Positions 53,101-62,575 of a stretch of 64,000 nucleotides of DNA are shown one piece after another (position 1 is the stretch's first letter; each line of letters starts with the position of its first letter). The translations under genes were made by a program, and so were the position numbers. The DNA is from Candidatus Contubernalis alkalaceticus (GTDB lineage Bacteria; Bacillota; Dethiobacteria; SKNC01): the NCBI RefSeq assembly GCF_022558445.1, contig NZ_CP054699.1, positions 1,878,001 to 1,942,000 of the forward strand, written 5' to 3'. A model generated the notes under the pieces. The model had not been told where the DNA came from. It made no database searches and was given only the letters and a program-made list of their open reading frames with translations.

Positions 53101-53518
53101 TTCAGCACATACAACAATTCAGGATTCTAATCATTTTTCTAATCTTTTATCTTGAATGAAACATTAAATTATTCATTGGAAGAGATAAAAATTTGAATTT
53201 AGTGGAATGAAGTTTATCATTAAATTTACAAACCAGCTTCTTTTCCTTATAAGTACATTTAACTACGGGAAATGAGAAATCTCATGGACACGACGACAAC
53301 CTTGTTAAATCTTTCATGAACCCCTAGAAAAATACTATGAATATTATAATGATATTTCTGAATTGCTGTGAACTGTATATAAATGCTATAATGTATTGAA
53401 GTCACGGGATAAAACCTTAAAGAGAAGACTGGCACAGTCACAACCAGTGCCATAACAAATTTTTTGGGGGCTTATTTTAGCAAAATTAAATGCGAATCAA
53501 AAAAGGAGGGTCAAATTA
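53101..53518 (+). promoter_or_regulatory. promoter region of the lipoprotein gene at 53519
   Basis: No gene is seen. TTGCTG (53363-53368), an 18-base spacer and TATAAT (53387-53392) form a good sigma-A promoter. TGGCAC/GTGCCA (about 53430-53452) makes a hairpin in the leader. AAAGGAGG stands before the ATG at 53519. Confidence 0.65.
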
Positions 53519-54076
53519 ATGAAGAAATTATCTTTAATCACCATAACACTGATACTAATATGCTGCCTGGCTTTTTCCGGCTGCGGAGGAAAGGGTGGAA
53601 GTGAGAAAGCATCAAATCCCGAAGATGTAGTAAGATCATATTGGGAAGCTTTTGCCAAGACAGATTTTGAAACGGCAGCTGATTATGTAATCAGTGACCA
53701 TCAGGATGAAATAAGAAACCTAAAGGATGAAATGAAAGATGAATTGTTTGGCGAAGAAATGCTCTCTGTTATGTTTGGTCGGTTTAAAATAAAAACGACC
53801 GGTCACGAAATTGACGGCAGCAATGCTACAGTAGAAGGTATTTTAACCTATCCCAACATGGATCATTTCTTTGAAAACTTCTTTACCGTAATGTTTGAAA
53901 TCATGATGTTTGAAGATGAAGATTTAACAGACGAAGATTACGAAATATTATTGGACTCTTTTCAAGAAATAATGGCAGAAACCCCGGACTTAGAAGAAAA
54001 CATAACCGTCGAATTGATAATGGAAAATGGCCAATGGAAAATCATAGATATGCCTGATTTTGATATTGATTTGTAA
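53519..54076 (+). CDS. lipoprotein with DUF4878/NTF2-like domain
   Basis: 185 residues. The lipobox is AFSGC (Cys22). The mature part begins NPEDVVRSYWEAFAKTDFET, the standard opening of DUF4878/DUF5105-type NTF2-like lipoproteins, and ends MENGQWKIIDMPDF. It is very acidic in its last third. The start is ATG with AAAGGAGG. It is monocistronic, with its own promoter and a long terminator stem. The function of the family is unknown. Confidence 0.82.
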   Translation: MKKLSLITITLILICCLAFSGCGGKGGSEKASNPEDVVRSYWEAFAKTDFETAADYVISDHQDEIRNLKDEMKDELFGEEMLSVMFGRFKIKTTGHEIDGSNATVEGILTYPNMDHFFENFFTVMFEIMMFEDEDLTDEDYEILLDSFQEIMAETPDLEENITVELIMENGQWKIIDMPDFDIDL

Positions 54077-54094
54077 AAAAAAATTTAAAATAAT

Positions 54095-54143
54095 CTAATT
54101 ACTAAACCCCGAAGGCAGGCTGCTTCCGGGGTTTAGTAATTAG
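54095..54143. terminator. long inverted repeat ending the DUF4878 gene
   Basis: CTAATTACTAAACCCCG and CGGGGTTTAGTAATTAG are perfect 17-bp arms around a 15-base loop, just after the stop codon at 54076. The AT-rich outer arms can serve as terminator tails in both directions. Confidence 0.8.
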
Positions 54144-54196
54144 TGTTAACCGCTTAAATTCTTACATCACTTCACTTTTTGGATGCCCGGGAGATT

Positions 54197-54335
54197 CAAA
54201 CCAGTGTTGAACCGGGTTTTTCTAACTTTTTTCTATGCTCCGTAACTGTTCCTTCTGCTATTAATTCCCTGTCATATAACACCAATTTTGTCAAGCAATC
54301 TTTCGGCAATTTCTAACATATGAGTGGTGAATAAA
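54197..54335 (-). pseudogene. ABC transporter ATPase C-terminal fragment
   Basis: The minus strand reads LFTTHMLEIAERLLDKIGVI, then a stop, and in the next frame DRELIAEGTVTEHRKKLEK. Together they match the H-loop and following segment of exporter ATPases (THMLEIAERLCDRV, then GELIAEGTVEEL), with one frameshift. Nothing of the Walker region remains. Confidence 0.7.
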
Positions 54336-54398
54336 CCGAAGAACCTTCATCTGCATGCTTTCTCAAAAAGTTATAGACAGGTCAAAAGTCCTTTATTA

Positions 54399-54427
54399 TT
54401 GACATATTTCTCCGGCACTGGTAGTAT
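54399..54427 (+). promoter_or_regulatory. sigma-A promoter of the RND efflux operon
   Basis: A consensus TTGACA (54399-54404), a 17-base spacer and TAGTAT (54422-54427) lie 112 bases upstream of the adaptor-protein start. CTGACCAGTCGG just downstream (about 54438-54449) resembles TetR-type operator halves, a weak hint of repression. Confidence 0.7.
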
Positions 54428-54538
54428 AAACATAGTGTCTGACCAGTCGGTTTTCCCCGGACATTCTGTATGCTCCCGGGGTCTAAATAAGTGTACATTA
54501 ATAACTTTTGACATTTTATTTGCGAGGAGCGAAAATAA

Positions 54539-55792
54539 TTGAGATGCAGAGTGTTGGCGGTTTTAGTATGTCTGCTGCTGTTATGGAGCGGTGTTATAGG
54601 TTGTACCCCATCCCAGGTGGTAGGGGAAGCCGGGTTACAAAAGCCGGTGGTTATGACAACCAGGGCCCAAATAGGAGAAATTCAGGAGACGCTGGTTCTT
54701 TCGGGACAGGTGACTCCCCGGGTACATATTAACGTAATTCCGGAGATTGCGGGCAGAGTGGTTAAGATAGAAGTCCAGGAAGGGGATTATGTTACCAAGT
54801 GTCAGCAGCTGGCAAAGCTGGATGCTGAGAGCCAGCGGCTGCAGCTGGAGCAGGCCCGGGCGTCCCTGAGACTGGCGCAGGCCCAGCTGGCCAATGCCCG
54901 GGAAAATTATGAGCAGCAAAAGGAACGAGAGCAGAACCTGTCTTCCCGTGCTGCACAGAGTCAACAGGATTTTCAGGAGCAGCTGGATCAGCTGGAGGAG
55001 ATGTATGAGGAGAAGGAAATTACCGAAGAGGAACGGAACAATTTCCGCAGCCTTATTGAGCTGTACCAATCTCAGTACCAGTCACAGTCCGAAGCCCTCG
55101 AATCCAGCTTGAGAGGCCTGATGGGGGTTACTCCTCAGCAGCTTAAAATGATAGAAATTCAGGTGGAGCAGGCCAGGATTCAGGTGCAGCTGGCTGAACT
55201 GCTCTACAGCAAAATGACGCTGGAAGCTCCCAGAGAGGGAACCGTGGCCATGGTGAACCTGAAAGAGGGGGAAATTGCCTCTCCCTCCATGCCGGCGGTT
55301 ATTCTCACGGAAATAGATACCATGTATGTACAGGCAGCGCTACCTGAGGGAGCCGTGAACCGGGTATTTCCCGGCCTGAAAGTATCGGTTTTTGTTCCCG
55401 CAGTTCGGGAAGAACCCTTTGAAGGGGAAGTGGAGGAAGTCATGAGCTTCACCCCCGACGGCAGCCGTTCCTATCCAGTCAAGGTGGTTCTGGACAACAA
55501 CCAGGGCCTTTTAAAGGGAGGAATGTACGCCCGAATGGAGATTCCGGTGGAACAGCGAGAGGAAGCGATCCTTATTCCCCTGGAAGCGCTGTTACTGGAA
55601 GAAGGGGCGGACTCTGTCTTTGTCGTAGATAATAACAAAGCGGTTAAAAAGCAGGTTCAGCTGGGCCTCAGGGATGAAACCCGGGTGGAAATCCTGGAGG
55701 GCCTCAGCTCAGGAGACCGGGTGATTACTCGGGGACAGGGCAGCCTCCTCAACGGAATGGAAGTGGAAGTGATGGAGGAGGATACCCCATGA
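54539..55792 (+). CDS. RND efflux periplasmic adaptor-type lipoprotein (HlyD/AcrA family)
   Basis: 417 residues. The lipobox is SGVIGC (Cys22). The barrel-sandwich half motifs are VIPEIAGRVVKIEVQEGDYV and LEAPREGTVAMVNLKEGEIA. Between them lies a long coiled coil (residues about 95-200, rich in Gln and Glu). A beta-barrel and membrane-proximal domain follow (AILIPLEALLLEEGADSVFV). It is the adaptor of a tripartite-style pump, although no outer-membrane channel gene is present. The start is TTG. It overlaps the pump gene by four bases. Confidence 0.9.
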   Translation: MRCRVLAVLVCLLLLWSGVIGCTPSQVVGEAGLQKPVVMTTRAQIGEIQETLVLSGQVTPRVHINVIPEIAGRVVKIEVQEGDYVTKCQQLAKLDAESQRLQLEQARASLRLAQAQLANARENYEQQKEREQNLSSRAAQSQQDFQEQLDQLEEMYEEKEITEEERNNFRSLIELYQSQYQSQSEALESSLRGLMGVTPQQLKMIEIQVEQARIQVQLAELLYSKMTLEAPREGTVAMVNLKEGEIASPSMPAVILTEIDTMYVQAALPEGAVNRVFPGLKVSVFVPAVREEPFEGEVEEVMSFTPDGSRSYPVKVVLDNNQGLLKGGMYARMEIPVEQREEAILIPLEALLLEEGADSVFVVDNNKAVKKQVQLGLRDETRVEILEGLSSGDRVITRGQGSLLNGMEVEVMEEDTP

Positions 55793-58700
55793 GCCTGACA
55801 GATCTTTCGGTAAAGCGTCCCATTGCGGTTTTTATGGTAGTTTTGATTGTTTTGATGCTGGGGGTGGTTTCTTTAACGCGGCTGCCGGTAGACCTGTATC
55901 CAGAGATGAATTTTCCCGTGGCAGTCGTTATTACCAACTATGAAGGAGCGGGTCCCTATGAAATAGAAAACATGGTTACCCGTCCTCTGGAAGAGGCGGT
56001 CAGCACGGTCAACAATCTGGAGTCCATAAGCTCCAATTCCGGTGCCGGCAGTTCCATGATTGTGGCAACTTTTGGCTGGGGTACCGATATGGATTTCGCC
56101 AGCCTGGACCTTCGGGAAAAACTGGACATGGTAAAGGGGTTCCTGCCCGATGAGGTGGAGGACCCCTTAGTTTTTCAATTTGATCCTGGAATGCTGCCGG
56201 TTCTGCAGGTGGGAATAAGTGGGGATATGGACGCGGTAGCCCTGAACAACTTGACCCAGGATGTAATCAAAAACCGCCTGGAAAGACTGGACGGTGTGGC
56301 GGTCTGCGAAGTCAGCGGCGGATTAAGCCGGGAGGTCTCCGTACAGCTGGACCCCTACAAACTATCTGCCTACGATGTGAGCCTGGAGCAGATTATCCAA
56401 GTGCTGAGAGCAGAGAACCTGACCTTCAGCAGCGGCGAGATTGAGGAGGGCGCCCGGCAGTACATGGTGCGTACCACCGGGGAGTTGACCAGCATCCGGG
56501 AGATGGGTGAACTGGTGGTGGGAGCCAGCCAGACAGGGCCCCTGTTTCTCAGGGATCTGGCGGATATTGAAGAAGGATTTCAGGAGCATCAGAGTTTAAA
56601 CCGAATGAATGGGGAACCCACACTATCCCTTTCTATCCGCAAGCAGACCGACAGCAATACCGTACAGGTGGCGGAGCGGATTAAACAGGAACTGGCTGTG
56701 CTGGAAAGGGAGATGCCTGGAAACATTGAATTTCAGATGGCCTTTGACCAGAGCGAGTTTATTCAGGAGTCCATCAACAACGTGGCCCAAGTGGCCGTTG
56801 TGGGGGGAATTTTGGCTGTACTGATACTGCTCCTTTTTCTTGGAAACGTTACCAGTACGGTGATTATTGGCCTTTCCATCCCTATATCCATTGTGGCTAC
56901 CTTTGCCATGATGTATTTCCAAAACCTGACATTGAACATCCTTACCATGGCAGGACTGGGGTTAGGGATTGGAATGATGGTGGACAATTCTATTGTTATC
57001 TTAGAAAATATCTTTCGCTACCGGCAGAAGGGGAAAGGCAGGGAAGAAGCAGCCCTCCGGGGAAGCCGCGAGGTGAGCGGGGCCATCATTGCCGCTACAC
57101 TGACCACCATGGTTGTGTTTCTACCGGTGATTTTTACCGAAGGTATGGCCAGCATGATTTTTTCCTCCCTGGCCTGGACGGTGGCATTCTCTCTCTTTGC
57201 CTCACTGATTGTGGCCCTGACTATAATCCCGGTGCTTTCTTCTAAAATCCTTAAGGCAAGCAGAAAAGAGGAGAAAAAATCTCTTTTATACCTGCCCCAC
57301 CAGATATGGCAGAGATTTATGATGCGGCTTTCCTTATTTTACGGCAGAGCCCTTACCCGGGTTCTGGACTACCGCTGGCTGATGGTTGTACTGCTGCTGG
57401 CTTTACTGAGCTCCAGTATTTTTCTCATTCCTTACGTGGGGTATGAGTTTCTTCCTCCTGTAGATATGGGAGAAATTATGGTTCATATTCGACTGCCCGT
57501 AGGTTCAACCCTGGAGGAAACTGACCGGGCGGTGAGGCATGTGGAGGAAATTTTAGGGGAATACCCTGATATAGAGGCTGTTTTTGCATCGGTAGGTTCC
57601 GGCGGAGATTTTTCCGGAGAAGCAGCACCAGAAAAGGCTTCCCTCCAACTTCGGCTGGTGGACCTGGGAAAGCGGCAGCTTTCTACTGTGCAGCTGACGG
57701 AGCAGCTGAGGCAGCAGGTTCAAGGAATGCCTGGAGTAGAGATTAACGTGACAGAACAGGACATTGCCTACGGTGCTATGGAAGGGGGTGCCGTAAACAT
57801 TTCTGTCAAGGGTGATGACCTGGAGGTACTGCGCACATTAACCTGGGAGATTGCCCAAAGGGTTGCCAGGGTGGAGGGCACCCGGGAGATTGAAACCAGT
57901 TTCAGTGAGGGACGACCAGAACTGAGGATTAAGCTGGACCGGGAGCGGGCCGGGTCTTTAGGTATAAGCACCTACCAGGTGGCCTCGGCAGTGCGCCTGG
58001 CCCTGGAGGGGCAGGTGGCCACCCGCTACCGGGTGGGGGGCGAAGAAGTGGACGTGCGTGTTCAAACCACCAACCTGCACAGCCACAACATGGCAGCCCT
58101 GGAGCAGCTGACCATTACCACAGCCCTGGGGAGCACCGTTCCCATCGGAGAGGTAGCATCCATCACCCGGGAGGTAGGCCCGGTTCAAATTCAGCGGGAC
58201 GGTCAGGTGAGGGCTGCCAACGTTACCAGCCAGGTATTTGACCGAGACATCGGCCGAGTATCCCGGGATATTGAAAGGGAACTGGAAGATATGCAGATGC
58301 CCTTGGGCTACATTTGGGATTTTCAAGGAGAACAGGCGGACATGATGCAGTCCTTTGGGGACCTGACCCTGGCCCTTATTATGGCCATACTTCTGGTGTA
58401 TATGATTATGGCGGCTCAGTTTGAATCCCTGCTTTATCCCTTCATCATCATGTTCTCCTTACCCCAGACCTTTATCGGGGTAATGCTGGCCCTGGTGATT
58501 ACCGGCAGGACCCTGAATGCCTCCTCTTTCATCGGAGTGATTATGCTGGCGGGGATTGTGGTGAACAATGGAATTGTGCTGGTGGACTATATCAATATTC
58601 TCAGGCGGGAGAGAAATTATGCCCGGGATGATGCCATCCGTGAGGCAGGCACAGTACGCCTGCGGCCCATTATGATGACTACCATGACAACCATCCTGGG

Positions 58701-58911
58701 AATGCTGCCCCTGGCCCTGAATATCGGGGAAGGAACCGAGGCCTTAGCTCCCATGGCTACTGTAATCATCGGGGGACTTACGGTTTCCAGCATCATGACC
58801 CTGCTGCTGGTTCCCGTGGTATATGCCATGATGGACGATGGCGGGAAGTGGCTGGCCAGAAAACTGAGACAGGAAAAGCTTGAACCCGGTGAGGTTACTG
58901 CGGAGCAATAA
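55789..58911 (+). CDS. RND-family efflux transporter (AcrB/MdtC-like)
   Basis: 1040 residues with the complete RND layout: TM1 ([19 protein letters not shown]), a large porter domain, TM2-6 including the proton-relay Asp in [15 protein letters not shown], a second porter domain, and TM8-12 ([20 protein letters not shown], then [19 protein letters not shown]). Only one Asp stands in the TM4 motif where HAE1 pumps have two. It is driven by the proton gradient, and the substrate may be drugs, lipids or surfactants. It is coupled to the adaptor by an ATGA overlap. Such TolC-less RND pairs occur in Clostridia. Confidence 0.92.
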   Translation: MSLTDLSVKRPIAVFMVVLIVLMLGVVSLTRLPVDLYPEMNFPVAVVITNYEGAGPYEIENMVTRPLEEAVSTVNNLESISSNSGAGSSMIVATFGWGTDMDFASLDLREKLDMVKGFLPDEVEDPLVFQFDPGMLPVLQVGISGDMDAVALNNLTQDVIKNRLERLDGVAVCEVSGGLSREVSVQLDPYKLSAYDVSLEQIIQVLRAENLTFSSGEIEEGARQYMVRTTGELTSIREMGELVVGASQTGPLFLRDLADIEEGFQEHQSLNRMNGEPTLSLSIRKQTDSNTVQVAERIKQELAVLEREMPGNIEFQMAFDQSEFIQESINNVAQVAVVGGILAVLILLLFLGNVTSTVIIGLSIPISIVATFAMMYFQNLTLNILTMAGLGLGIGMMVDNSIVILENIFRYRQKGKGREEAALRGSREVSGAIIAATLTTMVVFLPVIFTEGMASMIFSSLAWTVAFSLFASLIVALTIIPVLSSKILKASRKEEKKSLLYLPHQIWQRFMMRLSLFYGRALTRVLDYRWLMVVLLLALLSSSIFLIPYVGYEFLPPVDMGEIMVHIRLPVGSTLEETDRAVRHVEEILGEYPDIEAVFASVGSGGDFSGEAAPEKASLQLRLVDLGKRQLSTVQLTEQLRQQVQGMPGVEINVTEQDIAYGAMEGGAVNISVKGDDLEVLRTLTWEIAQRVARVEGTREIETSFSEGRPELRIKLDRERAGSLGISTYQVASAVRLALEGQVATRYRVGGEEVDVRVQTTNLHSHNMAALEQLTITTALGSTVPIGEVASITREVGPVQIQRDGQVRAANVTSQVFDRDIGRVSRDIERELEDMQMPLGYIWDFQGEQADMMQSFGDLTLALIMAILLVYMIMAAQFESLLYPFIIMFSLPQTFIGVMLALVITGRTLNASSFIGVIMLAGIVVNNGIVLVDYINILRRERNYARDDAIREAGTVRLRPIMMTTMTTILGMLPLALNIGEGTEALAPMATVIIGGLTVSSIMTLLLVPVVYAMMDDGGKWLARKLRQEKLEPGEVTAEQ

Positions 58912-58978
58912 TGCTACCGATGTTTTCATCGCTACATTGATCTTTCATAAAACTTACATAATTTCCCGATAGGAGCAC

Positions 58979-59237
58979 CTATCCAGATGCTTTGGAGATG
59001 GTCTCAGTATTTCTACTACGTATTGTAATAATACCGTTCACAATGAGATATGCCGCAACAACTATCGAACCACCCAAGTCTACATACCGAGATGCAGGTG
59101 CAGTAGGGGCAACAGCAATGACTGTTAGCGCCATTGTTACACAGGCATCTACGAGTGACTTACCGGTCACGGCATGTTGGTTTTGGGGTTTATGAAAGGA
59201 TTGTCCCTTCCATAAATCTCGTGCAATGACAGACATT
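58979..59237 (-). pseudogene. cation diffusion facilitator fragment
   Basis: A minus-strand frame, open to 59290 but overlapping the deaminase gene, reads SLVDACVTMALTVIAVAPTA then PASRYVDLGGSIVVAAYLIV. This resembles the TM5-TM6 region of CDF cation exporters (VDxxxSxxVxxYL). No ribosome site or N-terminal transmembrane part is present. It is a truncated remnant downstream of the deaminase. Confidence 0.5.
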
Positions 59238-59675
59238 CTACCCGCCGATATCCTCATTCCATATAAGAGGATTAAGCTTAATGAACTCATCCATCAACCT
59301 TATACACTCTTCATTATCTAATACTTTAAGTTTAACTCCCCTGAATTTCAGATATTCTTCCGGTCCTCGAAAAGACTTGTTTTCACCAATAACTATCTCC
59401 GGAATCTTATAAAGCAAAACAGCACCGCTGCACATATCACATGGTGAAAGAGTTGTATATAAAACAGACTGCCTGTATTTAACAGCTTCGAGACGGCCGG
59501 CATTTTCAAGACAGTCCATCTCAGCATGCAGTATAGCACTTCCCTGTTGAAGGCGGCGATTATGACCCCGGGCAGCTATCTGACCATCAATAACCAGAAC
59601 GGCACCGATAGGAATGCCTCCTTCTGTAAGTCCTTTTTTGGCTTCTTCGATAGCAGCATGCATAAACTGATCCAT
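59238..59675 (-). CDS. cytosine deaminase (Fcy1-like cytidine/deoxycytidylate deaminase family)
   Basis: 145 residues with the zinc site HAEMDCLE (His and catalytic Glu) and SPCDMCSGA (two Cys). The C-terminal part, GVKLKVLDNEECIRLMDEFI then NPLIWNEDIG, closely follows the C-terminal helix of fungal-type cytosine deaminase, which closes the active site. It is therefore assigned to free-base cytosine deamination to uracil rather than tRNA editing (TadA). Next to a uracil/xanthine permease this makes a pyrimidine salvage pair. The start is ATG with AAAGGAG. Confidence 0.82.
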   Translation of the reverse strand: MDQFMHAAIEEAKKGLTEGGIPIGAVLVIDGQIAARGHNRRLQQGSAILHAEMDCLENAGRLEAVKYRQSVLYTTLSPCDMCSGAVLLYKIPEIVIGENKSFRGPEEYLKFRGVKLKVLDNEECIRLMDEFIKLNPLIWNEDIGG

Positions 59676-59708
59676 TTACAAGACACTCCTTTGTTATTTC
59701 CTTGAGAT

Positions 59709-59935
59709 TTACTCATATGGATTTTGCTCCACTTTTTTCAGTTCATCATGCCGGTCTCGAGACAAATCCGGCTCCCCAAATTCCTCAGTATCAGAAAGAA
59801 CCATGTAGAAGCCGGTAATGTAATCAATTTTTGCTTCACCCTCTGATAGAACAATCTAGCAGGTGCCTCCTGCCCGAGACTTCCGGCCATAGCCTTAGAC
59901 AATTCCCGGAATATCCCAAATATGGTCTGTCCCCC
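59709..59935 (-). pseudogene. unidentified decayed reading frame
   Basis: The minus strand has one frame with two in-frame stops: DHIWDIPGIV, stop, GYGRKSRAGGTC, stop, and a 48-codon piece beginning IVLSEGEAKIDYITGFYMVL then SDTEEFGEPDLSRDRHDELK. Composition is protein-like throughout. I do not recognise the family. The region fills the gap between permease and deaminase genes, so the two may once have been separated by a third gene. Confidence 0.4.
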
Positions 59936-60006
59936 ACCACTTTATTATAAAGCAGTTGCATAAATAAAAAACATTATTATTTGGGATAAAGATTTATGGA
60001 TTACCG

Positions 60007-61266
60007 TTAACCTTTATCATCACAGCTTGAAACCACCTCCTGAGAATGAACCTGACAATATATTCTTTTTACCCAGTCGTTAAGATCAAAAAATAAATTT
60101 AGGATTATTCCGGTTACGGCAGCGATTGCCAAAGAAGAAAACTGAATTCCAAAAATATCAATTACTGTTCCACCAACACCGATAATAAGCATGGTTGCTA
60201 CAATTATCATATTTTTAAAATCCTTAAAATTTACTTTGTCCGATACTAAACCCTTAATACCGCTTGATGCAATCATGCCAAAAAGAAGTATGGAGATTCC
60301 GCCGACAACAGCTTTGGGAATAGCGTGAATGAGGTAAGCAAAGGTTGGAAAGAAGGCCAATAAAAAAAGCAAAACTGCGGTAATTCTGAGTGTTCCCGGT
60401 TTTTTCACACCAGTCATTTCCAGCGCTCCAATATTTTCTGAGTATGTAGTATTGGGGCATCCGCCAAATAATCCTGATATCGCTGTGGCGACACCGTCTC
60501 CCATTAATGTTCTGTGAATGCCTGGATCTTTAAGAAAATCTTCTTCAACTACCTTGCTAACCGCTGAGATGTCGGCAAAGTGCTCAAGAAAGGTTACGAT
60601 GGCCACAGGCGCTATAATGGAAATTGCAGCAAATGAAAATCGGGGGATTGTAAAAACAGGGAGCTCGATAAAACCGGAGGATGACGCGGCTGATATATCA
60701 AGGAGACCGAATGGAATTGAAATAATTGTTCCTGTGATAATAGCAATTATCACAGATAAAGAACCAAAAAGGTTTTTTTCAAAAAATCCTTTTATCACAA
60801 CGCAGGTGATAAGAGTCAGAATAGCTACCGGCCAATGGGTTGAAGCGTTGTTAATTGCTACAGGAGCTAAAATAAGACCTATAAGAATAACCATGGTTGA
60901 TGTTATAACAGCAGGGAAAAACCGTAAAACTTTCTCTATGCCTGCAACATATATGATCCCAGCCAGGGGCAAATATAAAAGTCCCGCTGCGACTATCCCG
61001 CCAAAGGCATATGGCAGACCATACATTTCACTGACGGTGATGACAGGAGCGATAAATGCAAATGAAGAAGAAAGAAGAACGGGAACTTTTCCCTTTGTAA
61101 TGGCATGAAAAAGAAGAGTTCCTATCCCGGCAGCAAATAAACATGCAGAAACGGGTATCCCCGTAAGGATTGGGACAAGAATAGTGGCCCCGGAAGCTAC
61201 AAATAAATACTGCATTCCCATAATCAGGTCTTTCCAGTCAAAACGAAAAAAAGAAAACGGTGTCAT
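60007..61266 (-). CDS. uracil/xanthine permease (NCS2 family)
   Basis: 419 residues with about 12 to 14 hydrophobic helices. It contains the substrate-site helices with FLEHFADISAVSKVVEEDFL and GLFGGCPNTTYSENIGALEM; QNxGxxxxT-type motifs are typical of NCS2 nucleobase-cation symporters (UraA/UapA). The His/Glu in LEHFADI and the Glu in TYSENIG match uracil-binding positions in UraA. The start is ATG with AAGGAGAA. With the cytosine deaminase downstream it suggests uptake and salvage of pyrimidine bases; xanthine cannot be excluded. Confidence 0.9.
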   Translation of the reverse strand: MTPFSFFRFDWKDLIMGMQYLFVASGATILVPILTGIPVSACLFAAGIGTLLFHAITKGKVPVLLSSSFAFIAPVITVSEMYGLPYAFGGIVAAGLLYLPLAGIIYVAGIEKVLRFFPAVITSTMVILIGLILAPVAINNASTHWPVAILTLITCVVIKGFFEKNLFGSLSVIIAIITGTIISIPFGLLDISAASSSGFIELPVFTIPRFSFAAISIIAPVAIVTFLEHFADISAVSKVVEEDFLKDPGIHRTLMGDGVATAISGLFGGCPNTTYSENIGALEMTGVKKPGTLRITAVLLFLLAFFPTFAYLIHAIPKAVVGGISILLFGMIASSGIKGLVSDKVNFKDFKNMIIVATMLIIGVGGTVIDIFGIQFSSLAIAAVTGIILNLFFDLNDWVKRIYCQVHSQEVVSSCDDKG

Positions 61267-61479
61267 ATATTCTCCTTATGAGTCACTAAACGGTAAATTC
61301 CAAACGTCTGAGCTGGTTCCATCAAAAGGTAAAATTTTATAGAATTATCATAATAAATTATACCATAATATAGGTTAAATTTTTATTTTTTCAAGTGTCT
61401 GTTTCAATCGCGGCTGTACATAAACTGTGAATATTTTTTCCACTACAGCCAAAAAGAATATAGTATATACCCGTAACAT

Positions 61480-61926
61480 TTAAATTAACACCCCTCGCTT
61501 GGCCATTGCCCTGCAGTAGAGAAAAAATCCGAATGTCGTTAGCATTATTACTATATCAAAAAGAGATAACCAGGTGCCAAAAACATTCCACCTATCCATA
61601 AATCCAAACGTAATAAATTGCAGAAGCATTATGGAAACGACGGAAATAAATGATGCCTGTACAGCCCAACGCAAGCGAAAAAACAGCAAGATTGGAGCAA
61701 CAATACCGCTAAAGATATTTGTAGTCCAGAATATCAAAGGCAACATAGGGTAATTAGTAAAATACGCATATACTCCCTTTCCGAAGTTATTATAACTATA
61801 GTAGGCTTCATTAAGCCCAAGCATCATAAAATAATCATAGGCACCAATGGCATAAATGAAAACAAAGAATAATCCTATTAACCAAAAGTGCCATGGTACT
61901 TTAATACGATGTTCGTTTACAATCAT
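61480..61926 (-). CDS. four-helix membrane protein of unknown function
   Basis: 148 residues with four hydrophobic helices (WLIGLFFVFIYAIGAYDYFM, FSGIVAPILLFFRL, ASFISVVSIMLLQFITFGFM, LFDIVIMLTTFGFFLYC). It starts within the stop codon of the AbrB-like gene (TAATG), so it is translationally coupled and probably co-regulated with it. The family was not identified. Confidence 0.72.
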   Translation of the reverse strand: MIVNEHRIKVPWHFWLIGLFFVFIYAIGAYDYFMMLGLNEAYYSYNNFGKGVYAYFTNYPMLPLIFWTTNIFSGIVAPILLFFRLRWAVQASFISVVSIMLLQFITFGFMDRWNVFGTWLSLFDIVIMLTTFGFFLYCRAMAKRGVLI

Positions 61927-62171
61927 TATTGTTCACCTTCATTTTCTGGTATACTTCTATCAAAAATCGTTTCAAGTAGCTTTGAAAACATTGACTTTGG
62001 TGGAATGGCAATACCTTTTTTCTCATCGGCAAGAACGATTATTGTATCTCCCGGCCTAATATCAAAAATGTCGCGAGCTTCCTTTGGAATTACAAATTGA
62101 CCTTTTTCGCCTATTTTTACAGTCCATGCGTATTTGCCTTTTGGATGCTTTATAAATAACCCTCCTTTCAT
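61926..62171 (-). CDS. AbrB/MazE/SpoVT-family DNA-binding protein
   Basis: 81 residues. The swapped-hairpin domain TVKIGEKGQFVIPKEARDIF, then DIRPGDTIIVLADEKKGIAI, is a textbook AbrB/MazE fold (GQxxIPKExR, GDxxxV), which dimerises to bind DNA. The ATG lies inside the AAAGGAGGG ribosome-binding-like stretch, which is odd, but no better start exists. It probably controls itself and the membrane protein that follows. Confidence 0.87.
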   Translation of the reverse strand: MKGGLFIKHPKGKYAWTVKIGEKGQFVIPKEARDIFDIRPGDTIIVLADEKKGIAIPPKSMFSKLLETIFDRSIPENEGEQ

Positions 62172-62575
62172 TTACCAAGTGAGATAAGTATGATTAGTAT
62201 AACTTAATTATACTTTATTCTTGAATGAAGTCAAGAAATAAAAATAAATGCATAACGACTGACCAGAGTAAAATCTGTCAACTCAACTATCCCTATATTA
62301 AGACGGTTGACATGTTTCCATTAACATCAAAAATAAGGGTTTCCAGACATTGGCACCTCCGGCAAAACAGCCGCGAGAAAAACTCAATATCCAGAAACCC
62401 TTTGTTTAAGCACATTTTCAGTCGCTTTACTTTCCCACCCTTGACATCAATACCACACAATCCACATCATGGCTCGAGAGGACCCCCTCGTCAACTTTCA
62501 ACTATTTCAAGGGAGGGTGTGCATTTTGCACACCCTCTCTCGTAAACCTGATATTTCAGGTGTTCTTGACAGAAC
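62172..62575. other. intergenic region without recognised gene
   Basis: These 400 bases carry no supported gene. TTGAC occurs twice, but without a good -10. A stem AGGGAGGGTGTGCA/TGCACACCCTCTCT lies at 62511-62542, downstream of the VOC gene on the minus strand, and is its likely transcription end. Confidence 0.45.
62511..62542 (-). terminator. hairpin after the VOC gene
   Basis: A 13- to 14-bp GC-rich stem with a 3- to 4-base loop lies 33 bases beyond the stop codon of the VOC gene. No long T-run is present, so termination is probable, not certain. Confidence 0.55.
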
